From Paramicrosporidium saccamoebae (lineage: Eukaryota; Rozellomycota): 26,118 nucleotides of DNA. The position numbers and the translations under genes are program-made. The stretch spans positions 1 to 26,118 of the forward strand of contig MTSL01000006.1 of NCBI GenBank assembly GCA_002794465.1, read 5' to 3'. Each line of letters begins with the position of its first letter. Positions within the stretch are counted from its first letter, which is position 1. The notes beneath the pieces were generated by a model. It searched no databases and was not told the origin of the DNA. It saw only the letters and a list, made by a program, of their open reading frames with translations. This document shows positions 1 through 8,404 of this stretch, piece after piece.

Positions 1-655
1 TTGCCATTCAAAACGGCGCCGAACAAATTCGAAGCGCTTGCTTCCCACGACGCTCTCGTCGATCTCTCTTCTGCACTCAATGGCTTAGCCGTCTCCCTCT
101 TTAAGATTGCAAGCGACATTAGACTGCTCGGCTCAGGTCCCCGTTGTGGACTAGGCGAACTGAATCTTCCCGAGAATGAGCCAGGAAGTTCCATCATGCC
201 GGGAAAAGTAAATCCCACGCAATGCGAGGCTCTGACAATGATTTGCGCTCAAGTGATGGGAAACAACACGGCGGTAGCATTTGCTGGCACGCAGGGTCAT
301 TTTCAGCTAAATGTTTTCAAGCCGGTGATTGTAAGAAATGTTCTACAAAGCATTCAGCTTCTGGGTGATGGGTGCCGGTCCTTTGCCGTAAATTGCGTAG
401 CAGGAATCGAGCCGAACAAGTTGCGGATCAACTCGCTTCTCAACGAGTCGCTAATGTTGGTCACGTCTCTCAACCCGCACATTGGATATGACAGTACATT
501 TTGTTTCGGTGCTAATTGTAGATGCGGCCAAGGCAGCCAAAAAGGCTCACAAGGAGGGAACTACCCTAAAAGAGGCAGCTCTCTCATTAAATCTGCTGAC
601 TAGTGAGCAGTTTGATCAATGGGTCCGTCCCGAGGACATGATCTCTCCCAAATAG
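1..655 (+). CDS. Fumarate hydratase, class II (3' part, two exons)
   Basis: C-terminal part of a class II fumarase, which interconverts fumarate and L-malate (TCA cycle, mitochondrial and/or cytosolic). The window begins inside the gene. Seen: the family signature [11 protein letters not shown] at about residues 62-72, preceded by TAPNKFEA and followed by [10 protein letters not shown] and [17 protein letters not shown]. The open frame then runs into non-fumarase sequence unless a 28-nt intron at 494-521 (GTACAT...CTAATTGTAG) is removed. Splicing gives [18 protein letters not shown] and the usual end [16 protein letters not shown], with the stop at 653-655. The split codon (A/AT) falls exactly where fumarases have Asn or Lys. 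The intron argues against bacterial contamination. Identity is certain from the signature; compartment cannot be told because the N-terminus is missing. Confidence 0.96.
494..521 (+). other. 28-nt intron in the fumarase gene
   Basis: Donor GTACAT, branch-like CTAAT five nt before the terminal TAG. Placed by frame continuity with the highly conserved fumarase C-terminus. It is the shortest intron that can be placed in this window. Confidence 0.93.
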
Positions 656-1149
656 CGAGGTTACAAGTCAAGGCCCTATTGGAATCTCTGTCTCGTATCT
701 ATATACTATCACAATTAACAGCATCTTAAACAGCAGTTTTCATAGCAAGGAAGGACTTGATAATTTTCAGGATAACCTAATCTGTGTTCACAGTTCATAT
801 TTAGAAACTTTACCTATTACGCACTCATGGTGGGGTGCGTTGTATAGTGGTTCACTTGATTCTATAAGATGGAGTTACCATCAAGTCTTTGTAACCAGTG
901 GACTAAATAAGTGTCTCTTTCCGCCAATTATTGTTGTCACGAGAAGTTAGACGCAAGACACACGAAGCATACTATTAAACAAGTGCGAATCCACCCAGTT
1001 GAAACTGTTATAATGTCTTAAACTATTGTTCAGTATGGTCTCTTTATCGTCCAATAGTTGCCTTGTTTCACAAAAAGGCATCCAACATATTCATCAAGGA
1101 GTTGCTTCTATTGGACAGTAACAAATGTGGGCTACCCCGAATTCCCCAC
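656..1149. promoter_or_regulatory. Intergenic region and probable promoter of membrane gene copy 1
   Basis: AT-rich, no coding frame seen on either strand. The last ~175 bases align with the region upstream of the second gene copy: a shared TTAAACAAGTGC block at 975-986 (3618-3629 in copy 2) and a CCAAT box at 1051-1055 (3695-3699 in copy 2), both about 95-100 bases before the shared ATG. The start of this conservation is used as the left edge of the repeat unit. Confidence 0.5.
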
Positions 1150-1986
1150 GCTATGTTGTATCTCAGATTCAGGCCGTCTAAAGAGAGCGTGATCATCCCA
1201 AAGCTGGTGACATGCCTCAGTGTCGCGACGGATGCGTTCTTTATATTACTGATGGCATGGACAGTCGTCAATATGTTCTATCCATTCTGGGGTTGGGCCA
1301 TCTATCTTTCCACCTGGCTTGGCTTCTTTTCGCATATCCCTCTCTACTATCTAATCATGCATCTTAGCCTCCGTTCTTTCATGACTGCCGAATACCGATA
1401 CAATGACGTAAATGACACAGATGGCGGACGATTAAAGCATCTCGGATTTCTCTTTTCTGTTTGGTATCATCCCGATGCCTTGACACTTGGATATTATCAT
1501 GAAGACGACAAATTTGTCTGTCGGAAGAGACGATATGTCAGCCTCGGCTACGAAATAGCACTCAACAAGTGGCTGGGCTGGCCCATTGTCCTGATCACTG
1601 ATACCATCCCCTTCATACTATTAGCAGCAGTGATCAGTGCTGGCTACTTTCTTGGCATCGGCACTCTCGTATTCTATCTGATGGGTTCCGCTCTGGCATT
1701 GAATACGCTCACCATTTTCCGTCGCTTTGCAGAATTGTTCGAATGGGATGATGAAGTGTTCTTGGAAGGGAAGATGTATACCAGAAAGTCTGTTGGCATG
1801 GTGACATGCATATTAGAAAGACCTGACGGTGAATTGATGTTGACAATGACTGAAGTGGCGATATTCAGTCATTTTATTAAACGCAGATGGTTCAGGACAG
1901 CTATGACAAAATGCACGTGCTGTCTTTCAATGGTGGAGCCAGTTAGACAGGCTTACTATCCAATTTACCAACAGCAATTTGTATAG
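1150..1986 (+). CDS. Four-helix membrane protein, tandem family copy 1
   Basis: 278-residue protein of an unrecognised family. Hydrophobic segments suggest four helices as two hairpins: one around residues 17-68 (ending near FFSHIPLYYL) and one at about residues 148-195 (WPIVLITDTIPFILL...). Between them is a polar loop containing EYRYND and SVWYHPDALTLG; after them comes a soluble tail with EWDDEVFLEGKMY and a Cys cluster CTCC followed by EPVR and a Gln-rich end (QQQFV). The ATG at 1150 was chosen because it is shared with copy 2 (MLYLRFRPSKESV) and the frame before it has only TTG. Copies 1 and 2 differ largely at third codon positions, so both look selected for protein. A CCAAT box lies about 95 bases upstream and AATAAA at 2087. 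The gene converges on the - strand gene of the same unit. Function unknown. Confidence 0.85.
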   Translation, partial: AMLYLRFRPSKESVIIPKLVTCLSVATDAFFILLMAWTVVNMFYPFWGWAIYLSTWLGFFSHIPLYYLIMHLSLRSFMTAEYRYNDVNDTDGGRLKHLGFLFSVWYHPDALTLGYYHEDDKFVCRKRRYVSLGYEIALNKWLGWPIVLITDTIPFILLAAVISAGYFLGIGTLVFYLMGSALALNTLTIFRRFAELFEWDDEVFLEGKMYTRKSVGMVTCILERPDGELMLTMTEVAIFSHFIKRRWFRTAMTKCTCCLSMVEPVRQAYYPIYQQQFV

Positions 1987-2086
1987 CGCGTTTTAGGGTG
2001 TCGTGTAGAGAATGATTGACCACAAAGCACCGAGGTTCAAGATGTTTTCCATCGTATTCAGCAATATTCAAGCAATCATCCTAGAC

Positions 2087-2092
2087 AATAAA
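2087..2092 (+). terminator. Poly(A) signal AATAAA, membrane gene copy 1
   Basis: AATAAA about 100 bases after the stop. The equivalent is AATAAA in copy 2 (4734-4739) and a mutated AGTAAA in the copy 3 remnant (6815-6820). Confidence 0.6.
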
Positions 2093-2137
2093 CTTTTTAC
2101 GTAGACAGTATTGTTTGTTAGATGGAATAATCCCCGA

Positions 2138-2181
2138 AACTTACAAGTTGCTCATTTCCCGATGAAGCGCCTCTTGAAGCC
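2138..2181 (+). other. Conserved hairpin element, copy 1
   Basis: Short hairpin TCAT-TTCCCG-ATGA at 2152-2165 inside a block that is conserved in all three units after the + gene. The outer stem seen in copy 2 is weaker here. See copies at 4785-4829 and 6865-6910: the last pair of the inner stem is T-A here, C-G in copy 2 and T.G in copy 3. Confidence 0.5.
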
Positions 2182-2388
2182 AAAGGAGGGTTCCAAATTC
2201 CCTCCAGATCATTCGCCATGATTTTTATAAGGCTACTAATATAGATGCTGCAAATCTCGAGTCACCAAATATCACGAAACTCGTGTAAATTTCCTAAAGA
2301 AACAACAGCACATGCATCTCAACTAAATGTTTGCAATAAGATTTATATAACATGGGAATTCGGCGTAACTACATACACTAAAGGCTTA

Positions 2389-3302
2389 TTATTTAACCCA
2401 CCTCTGCCTAGTCAGTTTGACTTTTTCTAAGCATTCAAACTGACTAGGCAGAGATGAATTCATCCAGTCGTTTCCAAGCTCTTGAAGCCCAAAGCCTTCC
2501 TCGGGAGGGCTTCGTAGCCCTAATTTCATTATACGAAACATACAAACCTTGCAACGACGGATCCAACAAAATATAGACCGCAGATGCCGGTGGGCTACAT
2601 TTAAGGGACCCGATCCCTTGGACGGTCGGCATCCGCATAATCGGCACTCTTCGACCTCTCCGTCCGAACGCCAGAGCCCTAGTTCTAACCCACTTGCGGG
2701 CTTGTATCCATTGCTAGGGGGCTTCTCGCGTGTGCTCCCGGATCTGGATAGAAAGGTCTTAATCCAGACATCCTTGGGATGCTCCCACAGTAGGAAGAGG
2801 CAGAGGATCTTGGCACGTCGGGCCCCCAGGCGATGCAGCGCATTTAGCGTAAAGTTTTGCCGCATCTCCTTGCTGAGCGCGTCAACTTTCCATGCAAGGT
2901 GCACAGCGTCCACGAGTCTCTTATTGTTACAGCCGATGAGAGACTCTAAGATGATGGCACAGTTTACGTACCATCCTCGACACTTTGCGACTTCCGATGG
3001 GTTTACAAAGAGCAGTAATCTTGCCATCTGTCGGAAGCCGCTCATGCCTAGGCATTCCGCCTTGAACTCCTCATGGCTGAGCCCTTTGCGCTCAGCTGTC
3101 ATCGTGGCGAAGACTCTTATCAATGCAGTGATGGGTAGTTCTGGGATGCAAAATGCATCGAGCTTGCCATAGTCGCGGAGTGCAATCTAAATAGATAAGA
3201 ATAGTCAAATCAACTGCAAGAGTTTGCTGAGAGCCCCCGCCTTCAATGGTTCCCTCGGGTAGCCACGTCCCGAAGGCCTTCCTCCGGTTCCATTCCTGGT
3301 AG
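2389..3302 (-). pseudogene. 5'-truncated copy of the convergent - strand gene (unit 1)
   Basis: Homologue of the intact gene at 5115-6265. Seen: the second exon is open from 3186 to the stop at 2389 (RVFATMTAERKGLSHEEFKAECL..., CRLCGCRP, ...CKVC). Upstream, the part coding WLPEGTIEG (about 3215-3302) remains, but about 250 bp that hold the ATG and three membrane helices in unit 2 are missing, so the TATA-like region joins directly to the codons near residue 84. The intron at 3187-3214 lacks the first 7 nt of the unit 2 intron, including its GTATGC donor. The stop is also changed (TGA to TGG), adding about 20 residues through the inverted repeat. The first ATG in the exon 2 frame is at 3102, which would give a soluble 237-residue protein. 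The long open frame means either recent loss or a retained soluble form; I favour pseudogene, without certainty. Confidence 0.6.
2402..2453. repeat. Perfect 19-bp inverted repeat between convergent genes, unit 1
   Basis: Arms 2402-2420 and 2435-2453 are perfect reverse complements around a 14-nt loop. The element sits between the 3' ends of the convergent genes and is readable from either strand, so it could terminate or stabilise both transcripts. A related hairpin with wobble pairs is at 7124-7176. In this copy the - strand frame reads through it because the upstream stop codon is lost. Confidence 0.75.
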
Positions 3303-3694
3303 CGTTTCGTTTGGATGGGGAGTCCTGGGCAGAGTCTCTGTATTTGTAGGTAGAATCCGGAAAAGTCTAAATTGACTTTTTTCGCCCGCCAATACAATTG
3401 GGCGTATGACAGTCGTATGCTAGTGAGGTGCAATAGCAACTCTTTCCATAAGCTTGCATGCAATACTATGAGAGTGATCCCTAAATTTTATGAATAGTTT
3501 GGAATAGATCATGGCGACTAGCTAACATTAATGAGCCGGGTTTAGTGGTAAATACTATATCAACGACACTTGTAACCACCGACCTGTATAGATCCAGAGA
3601 TGGTACTCTCAATGGCTTTAAACAAGTGCAAATCCACACAACTAACGCTGCTGTAATGCATCAAATTATCGGCCAATCCGGGTGCTTTTATCAG

Positions 3695-3699
3695 CCAAT
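3695..3699 (+). promoter_or_regulatory. CCAAT box, membrane gene copy 2
   Basis: CCAAT about 100 bases before the ATG at 3798, in the same place as the CCAAT at 1051-1055 in copy 1. A second CCAAT lies at 3673-3677. Assigned from conservation between paralogues only. Confidence 0.4.
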
Positions 3700-3797
3700 G
3701 ATTGCGTCGTTCCATAAATAGCTCCCAACGTATTACCCCGAGGGGTAGTTTCTATTGGACAGCCTCATATGTAAGGCTGCTCCGAATTACCCACTCG

Positions 3798-4631
3798 ATG
3801 CTGTATCTCAGATTCAGGCCGTCCAAAGAGAGCGTGATCGTCCCAAAACTGGTGACATATCTCAGTGTCGCTACTGATGCGTTTTTTCTATTACTGATGG
3901 CTTGGACAATTGTAAATCTGTGCTATCCATTCTGGGGCTGGGCCATTTATCTTTCCATCTGGCTTGGCTTCTTCTCACATATCCCTCTATACCATCTCAA
4001 CGAGCACATTAGCCTCCGTTCTTTCATGACTACTGAGTATCGCTACAATGATATGAACTTTACAGATGACGGACGACTAAAGCATCTCGGATTCTTCTTC
4101 TCTGTTTGGCATCATCCCGATGCTTTGACACTCGGGCGTTACCACAAAGACGACAAGTTTTTTTGCCGAAAGGAACGATATGTCAGTCTTGGCTCTGAAA
4201 TAGCGCTCAACAAATGGGTGGGCTGGCCCATCGTCCTGGCCACCGATGCAATCCCACTCATAGTGCTAGCGGCAGTGTTCAGTGTCGGCTACTTTCGCGG
4301 CGTCGGTACCATTGTATTCTATCTGATGGGTTTCGCTCTGTCAGTGAATCTACTCACTGTTGTTACTTATCTAAGAGATTTTTTCAAGTGGGATGACGAA
4401 GTGTTCCTAGAGGGAAAAATGTACGCCAAAAAATCATTTGGACTTGTGACATGCATACTGGAAGGATCGGATGGTGAGTTAGTCTTGACAATGACTGAAA
4501 TAGCAAGATTTAGCCACTTTGTTAAACTTGAATGGTTTGAGTCAGCTGCTTTGACATGCAAGTGTTGCCTTTCAATGATGGAGCCTGTTAGGCTGGCTTA
4601 CTACCAAATGCATCAACAGCAATTGGTATAG
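3798..4631 (+). CDS. Four-helix membrane protein, tandem family copy 2
   Basis: 277-residue paralogue of the gene at 1150-1986, with the same start (MLYLRFRPSKESV), the same four hydrophobic segments, the loop with SVWHHPDALTLG, the WDDEVFLEGKMY motif, a Cys cluster (CKCC) and the EPVR...QQQLV end. Changes are mostly conservative or synonymous (for example MFYPFWGWAIYLS versus LCYPFWGWAIYLS), which suggests purifying selection after duplication. The longer open frame from 3702 begins at TTG and is rejected in favour of the shared ATG. Poly(A) signal at 4734. Faces the intact - strand gene 5115-6265, with 483 bp between the two stop codons. Family and function unrecognised; an integral membrane location is inferred from hydrophobicity only. 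Confidence 0.85.
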   Translation: MLYLRFRPSKESVIVPKLVTYLSVATDAFFLLLMAWTIVNLCYPFWGWAIYLSIWLGFFSHIPLYHLNEHISLRSFMTTEYRYNDMNFTDDGRLKHLGFFFSVWHHPDALTLGRYHKDDKFFCRKERYVSLGSEIALNKWVGWPIVLATDAIPLIVLAAVFSVGYFRGVGTIVFYLMGFALSVNLLTVVTYLRDFFKWDDEVFLEGKMYAKKSFGLVTCILEGSDGELVLTMTEIARFSHFVKLEWFESAALTCKCCLSMMEPVRLAYYQMHQQQLV

Positions 4632-4733
4632 CGCGTTATAGTGTATCATGTAGAGACAATGGTTACCTACAGGGCAGCAATATTCTGACTGTATTACACC
4701 ATGTTCAACAATACCCAAGCAGGAGTTGTTATC

Positions 4734-4739
4734 AATAAA
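4734..4739 (+). terminator. Poly(A) signal AATAAA, membrane gene copy 2
   Basis: AATAAA about 100 bases past the stop, within a block aligned to 2087-2092 and 6815-6820. Confidence 0.6.
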
Positions 4740-4784
4740 CTCTATATGTAGACATAATTGTTTGTTATATGTGATAAACTATAA

Positions 4785-4829
4785 GGCCTACAAGTCGCTC
4801 ACTTCCCGGTGAAGGCGCTTCTTGAGGCC
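4785..4829 (+). other. Conserved hairpin element, copy 2 (best-paired copy)
   Basis: Outer stem GGCCTaCAAG with CTTGAGGCC (one bulge), inner stem TCAC (4799-4802) with GTGA (4809-4812), loop TTCCCG, and a further CGC/GCG pairing between the two. Lies about 50 bases after the poly(A) signal of the + gene, so it may act outside that mRNA or on the convergent transcript. Confidence 0.5.
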
Positions 4830-5033
4830 TAAATGGCAAAGATCCAAATGTCTCAAACAACAGTTGATGGCTCATACAATATTTTTAGTGTAACTAATAC
4901 AAAACTCGGGCCGTCAGGTTTCACAGAACCTATCTGCAACTTCCAATAAGGCCATCAGCACGGCATTTTTCTGTAAGATCTTAGTAATGCAATGCATAGT
5001 ATTTGGGCACGGCCATTGCTGCATGCAAAAATC

Positions 5034-5068
5034 AGCCGAGTAATGTCTCTCTTATGTGTTAATCGGCT
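5034..5068. repeat. Imperfect inverted repeat between convergent genes, unit 2
   Basis: Ten-base arms with one mismatch (5034-5043 and 5059-5068) and a 15-nt loop, in the same relative position as the stronger inverted repeats of units 1 and 3 but with unrelated sequence. Could be chance. Confidence 0.3.
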
Positions 5069-5114
5069 CGGCCAGTTAAACACAGGCATCTGCGTACACA
5101 AAATGGAGATTTAT

Positions 5115-6265
5115 TCAGTTATCTCCAAAGAGCTCTTGGAGCCCAAAGTCCTCTTGGAACGGGTCTTCTTGAGGCTCAAAGTCCTCGTCAGGGACTTCCC
5201 GCAGCCCTATCTTTATGGTACGGCGCCTGCAGACCCTGCAACGACGGGCCCAAGAGAACACGGACCGCAGACTCGCGTATATTAGACTTCTAGGGCCCGA
5301 TCCAGTGGAAGGTCGGTACCCGCAGAATCTGCATTCTTCAATATTTCTATTTGCCCGCCAGGATTTGGGTTTCAGGTCTTTGGGGTGACTCTGCTCGGCG
5401 GTTGGGAGCTTCTCCCATCCATCTTCAAGTGGCATTAGAGCCTTCATAACCCATGGGTCATTGACGTGCTCTTTCACCAAAAGTAGCCGAAGGGTCTTGG
5501 CGCGTCTGCTCCCCAGGCGATGCAACGCATTGAGTGTAAAGTCATGCTGCATCTCCTTGCCGAGCACGCCAGCCTGCCATGCGAGGCGCACAGCGTCTAT
5601 TAGTTTGTCTTTCTCAGAACCTATGAGGAGCTCCAAGACGGAAGCACATTTTACGTACCATCCTCGGCACTTTGCAGCTTCCGATGGGTTTACAAACAGT
5701 AGCAATCCCGCCATCTGTCGGAAGCCGCTCATGTCTAGGTACGTAACTGTGCCTAGGCATTCCGCCTTGAACTCCTCATGGCTGAGCCCTTTACGCTCAG
5801 CTGTCATGCTGGCAAAGACTCTTTTCAACGCCACGATGGGCAGCTCTGATATGCAAGATGCATCGAGCTCTCCGTAATCGCGGATTGCGATCTAAACAGA
5901 TAAGAATAGTCGAAACAACTGCATACCGCAAGAGTTTGCTGGAAGCCCTCGCCTTCAATGGTTCCCTCGGGTAGCCACATCCCAAGGGCCCGGGTCCGAT
6001 TCCGCTCCTGGTGACGGTCCCAAGCATACCGGCACGGTAGTAGTGCTAGGAAAAATACAATCACGCCTGCACCAACACCATATGCCCAGCTTAGACTTCC
6101 CGCGGCTGCCACTGTACCACAGAACACTGTCACAATTGACAAAACCAGGCCAGCCAAGGTTCCCCACGGATGGGTACGGTTATATTTCTTCCAAGCCAGG
6201 ACAAAGGCACCCAAACCGCCTGCTGCTGCTGCTACAACACCGAAGATCATCTGCACGTTCTCCAT
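5115..6265 (-). CDS. Three-helix membrane protein with helical Cys-containing tail (intact, two exons)
   Basis: 371-residue protein encoded by exon 1 (6265-5927, 113 codons) and exon 2 (5891-5115), with a 35-nt intron at 5892-5926 (GTATGC...CTGTTTAG). Seen: three hydrophobic segments in the first ~85 residues (FGVVAAAAGGLGAFVLAW; LAGLVLSIVTVFCG; YGVGAGVIVFFLALLPC), a short basic stretch, WLPEGTIEG, then a long mostly helical region (LSHEEFKAECLG, MSGFRQMAGLLLFVNPSEAAKCRGWYVKC, FTLNALHRLGSRRAK). A pair of CxxC motifs (CRFC, CRVC) about 30 residues apart could bind a metal. The end is acidic (PDEDFEPQED). TATA-like CTATAAATAC lies 33-42 bases before the ATG; the stop TGA overlaps AATAAA. The sister copies are damaged in different ways. 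No known family recognised; position and co-duplication suggest a job linked to the convergent membrane gene. Confidence 0.82.
5892..5926 (-). other. 35-nt intron in the convergent - strand gene (unit 2)
   Basis: GTATGC donor, TAG acceptor, phase 0. Its homologue in unit 1 (3187-3214) lacks the donor heptamer; its homologue in unit 3 (7989-8023) keeps GTA but ends TAA instead of TAG. Confidence 0.82.
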
Positions 6266-6297
6266 CGTTTCTGGATGCTGTGTCGTGGGGGATGGTC

Positions 6298-6307
6298 GTA
6301 TTTATAG
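6298..6307 (-). promoter_or_regulatory. TATA-like element of the intact - strand gene
   Basis: Reads CTATAAATAC on the - strand, 33-42 bases upstream of the ATG. An identical CTATAAATAC stands before the unit 3 copy (8405-8414), and a decayed CTACAAATAC before the unit 1 copy (3340-3349). Confidence 0.6.
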
Positions 6308-6511
6308 AAATAGCTACAATCTAAATTTAGCAACTTTGCTATCAGACATGATTGATCAACAAATATCCCACTGAGGGGATTGAGTTGATTGGCTAGTTGG
6401 GTAGTAAAAAAGTGAAGGCAGCGACTCTTTAGTTTTACAGCAAGGCCATATACAATGGGAACGAACGACCCTGATTACTATCAAAAGCCAATCAATACCG
6501 ACATTGACACT
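6308..6511. other. Spacer between units 2 and 3
   Basis: AT-rich with no coding frame. The promoter and first two thirds of the third membrane gene are missing here: similarity to copies 1 and 2 starts abruptly at 6512. Confidence 0.5.
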
Positions 6512-6722
6512 GTCATATTCTATCTAATGGGAGCATTGCTGCCAATGAATCTACTCACTGTTGCTATTAGTCTAAGAATTACTTAAGTGGGGAGGACAGC
6601 ATTCCTGGAGGGAAAATAGATGGTTTAGGACAGCGTTGGAATCGGCATGTACGTGATTGTGTTTAATGATGGAACCGGTTAGACTGGCTTATTATCAGAG
6701 TTATCAACAGCAATCTGTATAA
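6512..6722 (+). pseudogene. 3' remnant of a third membrane-protein gene
   Basis: Matches the last part of the genes at 1150 and 3798. The first frame reads VIFYLMGALLPMNLLTV, aligning with the fourth helix, and then hits a stop. After a frameshift the remnants KWGGQ and RWFRTALES appear, with about 30-40 codons deleted between the WDDEVFLEGK region and the WFRTA region; then come MMEPVRLAYYQ and QQQSV and a stop at 6720-6722. There is no start and no 5' two thirds, so it is non-functional. The downstream poly(A) signal is mutated to AGTAAA. Confidence 0.85.
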
Positions 6723-6864
6723 CAATGCATTGTGCAGAGAATGATTGACTACAAAACATAACATTTTGGCTGCATTACGTCACGTTCAACAATACCCAAG
6801 CAGGAGTCGTTATCAGTAAACTCTATATGTAGACATTATTGTTTGTTATATCTGATAAACTCTA

Positions 6865-6910
6865 AGGCCTACAAGTCGCTCATTTCCCGGTGAAGGCGCT
6901 TCTTGAAGCC
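6865..6910 (+). other. Conserved hairpin element, copy 3
   Basis: Inner stem TCAT (6880-6883) with GTGA (6890-6893) around TTCCCG, a T.G wobble at the position that is C-G in copy 2 and T-A in copy 1. The outer stem has one mismatch (AAGCC for GAGGCC). Confidence 0.45.
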
Positions 6911-7123
6911 TGACTGGCAGAGATCCAGATCATTGGTCATACTCCTTACAAGGCTATTGCGTAGATGCTTCAAGTTCCGCGTCGTCAAAGATGGTACAGA
7001 ATTTGCGCAAATCCCCTATAAAAATACCAACACATACATCTCGACTAAAACTTTGCATTAAGATTCATAATTATGTGCATCCGGTGTAGCTACATATACT
7101 GAATAGCACATTACTTAATCCAC

Positions 7124-7176
7124 CTCTGATTAGTTAGTTCGACTGTTATAAAAAAGTCGAGCTGACTGAGCAGAAG
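7124..7176. repeat. Inverted repeat between convergent genes, unit 3
   Basis: Arms 7124-7144 and 7155-7176 pair with several T.G wobbles around an A-rich loop. It is homologous in position and partly in sequence to 2402-2453; one T-A pair there is a C-G pair here, so pairing is kept although sequence has changed. Confidence 0.55.
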
Positions 7177-7207
7177 TGAATTTTTTAACGAGGTGAGGGA
7201 AATGGGA

Positions 7208-8371
7208 TTACGGGCATGGCGGTTGCCGCTCAATTTTCAATGCTTGAAGCTCAAAATCTTCGCTGCTCGCTACTGCAGTGGTATCCTGTATCGGCCCATT
7301 CTCCGGCCCCTCGGAAATGGGATGCCTGCATAGTCCCCGATCCATGGTACGGTACCCGTACGTTTTGCAACGGCGGGTGCAGCGAAACACGTACCTCTGT
7401 GACTTGTGGATCACTTCGGAGGTCTAAATCCGCATAAGCGGCACTCCTCGAGATCCCCTTGCAAGTACCAGCGCTCCACATTCAACTCTTCAATGCGCGC
7501 AAAATGGCCACTTGGGGTGGCATCGGTGCGTCTCTGGATGCGGACAAGTAGGCCCTAATCCAAGCATCCTCGGCGTGCTCTTCCTTCAATAGATACCAAA
7601 GATGACGTCTTTTGGTATTCCCCAGGCGATGCATTGCATTGAGTGTCAGATCGTGTTTCATCGCCTGGGAGAGCACGCTGGTCTTCCAGATGAGATGCAC
7701 CACGTTCACGAGATTGTCGGTATCAGATTCGACAAAAAGTCTCTAAATGCACGCGCATTTCACGTACCATCCTCGACACTCCGCAGCTTCCGATGGATTA
7801 ACAACAATCAACATTCCAGCCATCTGTTGGAAGCCGCTCATGTCTAGGCAGTTGAAAGCGCGGTGGCAGTACGTCTGAAACTCCGCCCAGCTCAGCCCCG
7901 AACGTTCGGCAAAAACCTTATGCAGAGAAGGAATGGGCAAATGCAAGACACAGGATGCATCGATCCCTCCGTAGCGGCGGAGTACGATTTACAGAGTCAA
8001 TGACAGTCGGCTTTTCTGTTTACCGAAGGAGCCTGAGCGAAGGTCGAGGCTTCAAGGTCACCCTCGGGCAACCGCACCCCGAGGGCTCGAGCCCGCCGCC
8101 GCTCTTGATGGCGGTCCCAGGCGTAACGGCACGGCAGCAGCAGGAGGATCAGGCCTGTCAACCCACCTCCAACACCGAATGGCCACGAGGTGCCTTCCTG
8201 CCGCCATTACCGTGCCACCGAACACGCCCATCGTGGCTAGCACTAGGCCAGCAATCATTCCCCAGGGGCGGGTCCGGTCCCATCCGACCCACGCCAAGAC
8301 GCAGGTACCAAGGCACCAAGGTCCCCGGTCACATCAGTGACTACTCCGACGATCGGAGACACGTTATTCAT
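7208..8371 (-). pseudogene. Broken third copy of the convergent - strand gene
   Basis: Aligns along its length with the intact gene 5115-6265. Seen: the ATG at 8371 (MNNVSPIVGVV...), then at least two frameshifts within the membrane-helix part; RTRPWGMIAGLVLATMGVF is readable in another frame. The equivalent of the intron (7989-8023, GTAAAC donor) ends TAA rather than TAG. Exon 2 starts well (LSWAEFQTYCHRAFNCLDMSGFQQMAG, NPSEAAECRGWYVKC), reaches an in-frame TAG after CACI near 7744, continues as VNVVHLIWKTSVLSQAM, and then has a further stop and frame changes around the CRLCGFRP motif (about 7430-7480) before FRCTRRC. The promoter-like CTATAAATAC is still perfect. Clearly non-coding as a whole. 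Confidence 0.88.
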
Positions 8372-8404
8372 CTTCTTTGATACTGAACCCTGGACAGGAT
8401 CGCT

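Larger units (their letters stand above)
975..3349. repeat. Tandem unit 1 of 3 (convergent gene pair)
   Basis: Holds + strand membrane gene copy 1, two conserved structured elements and a 5'-truncated - strand gene. It aligns with 3618-6307 and, more poorly, 6512-8414. Edges are approximate: left by the upstream block shared with unit 2, right by the decayed TATA-like CTACAAATAC on the - strand at 3340-3349. Confidence 0.8.
3618..6307. repeat. Tandem unit 2 of 3 (both genes intact)
   Basis: The only unit in which both the + strand membrane gene and the spliced - strand gene look intact. Left edge set by the TTAAACAAGTGC block, right edge by the - strand TATA-like CTATAAATAC at 6298-6307. Part of the spacer, about 4830-5033, does not resemble the other units. 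Confidence 0.8.

Noticed and set aside
1-655. Bacterial contamination suggested by the fumarase and MiaA-type genes
   Set aside because: The fumarase has a spliceosomal-type intron, and the isopentenyltransferase sits 45 bp from a spliced TopBP1-like gene.
1063-1149. N-terminal extension of membrane gene copy 1 (and 3702-3797 of copy 2)
   Set aside because: Both extensions start at TTG and are not conserved as protein; the shared ATG at 1150/3798 is the better start.
2402-2453. Terminal inverted repeats of a DNA transposon or a CRISPR-type repeat
   Set aside because: Only a single short palindrome with a 14-nt loop, no transposase and no spacer array; the same position in unit 3 has a related hairpin, which fits a gene-end element better.
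2549-3172. 207-codon + strand frame antisense to the unit 1 - strand gene
   Set aside because: The - strand carries the sequence conserved in all three units, with CxxC motifs and a paired intron; the same antisense frame in unit 2 (5461-5877) is its shadow.
5461-5877. 138-codon + strand frame in unit 2
   Set aside because: Antisense shadow of exon 2 of the intact - strand gene.
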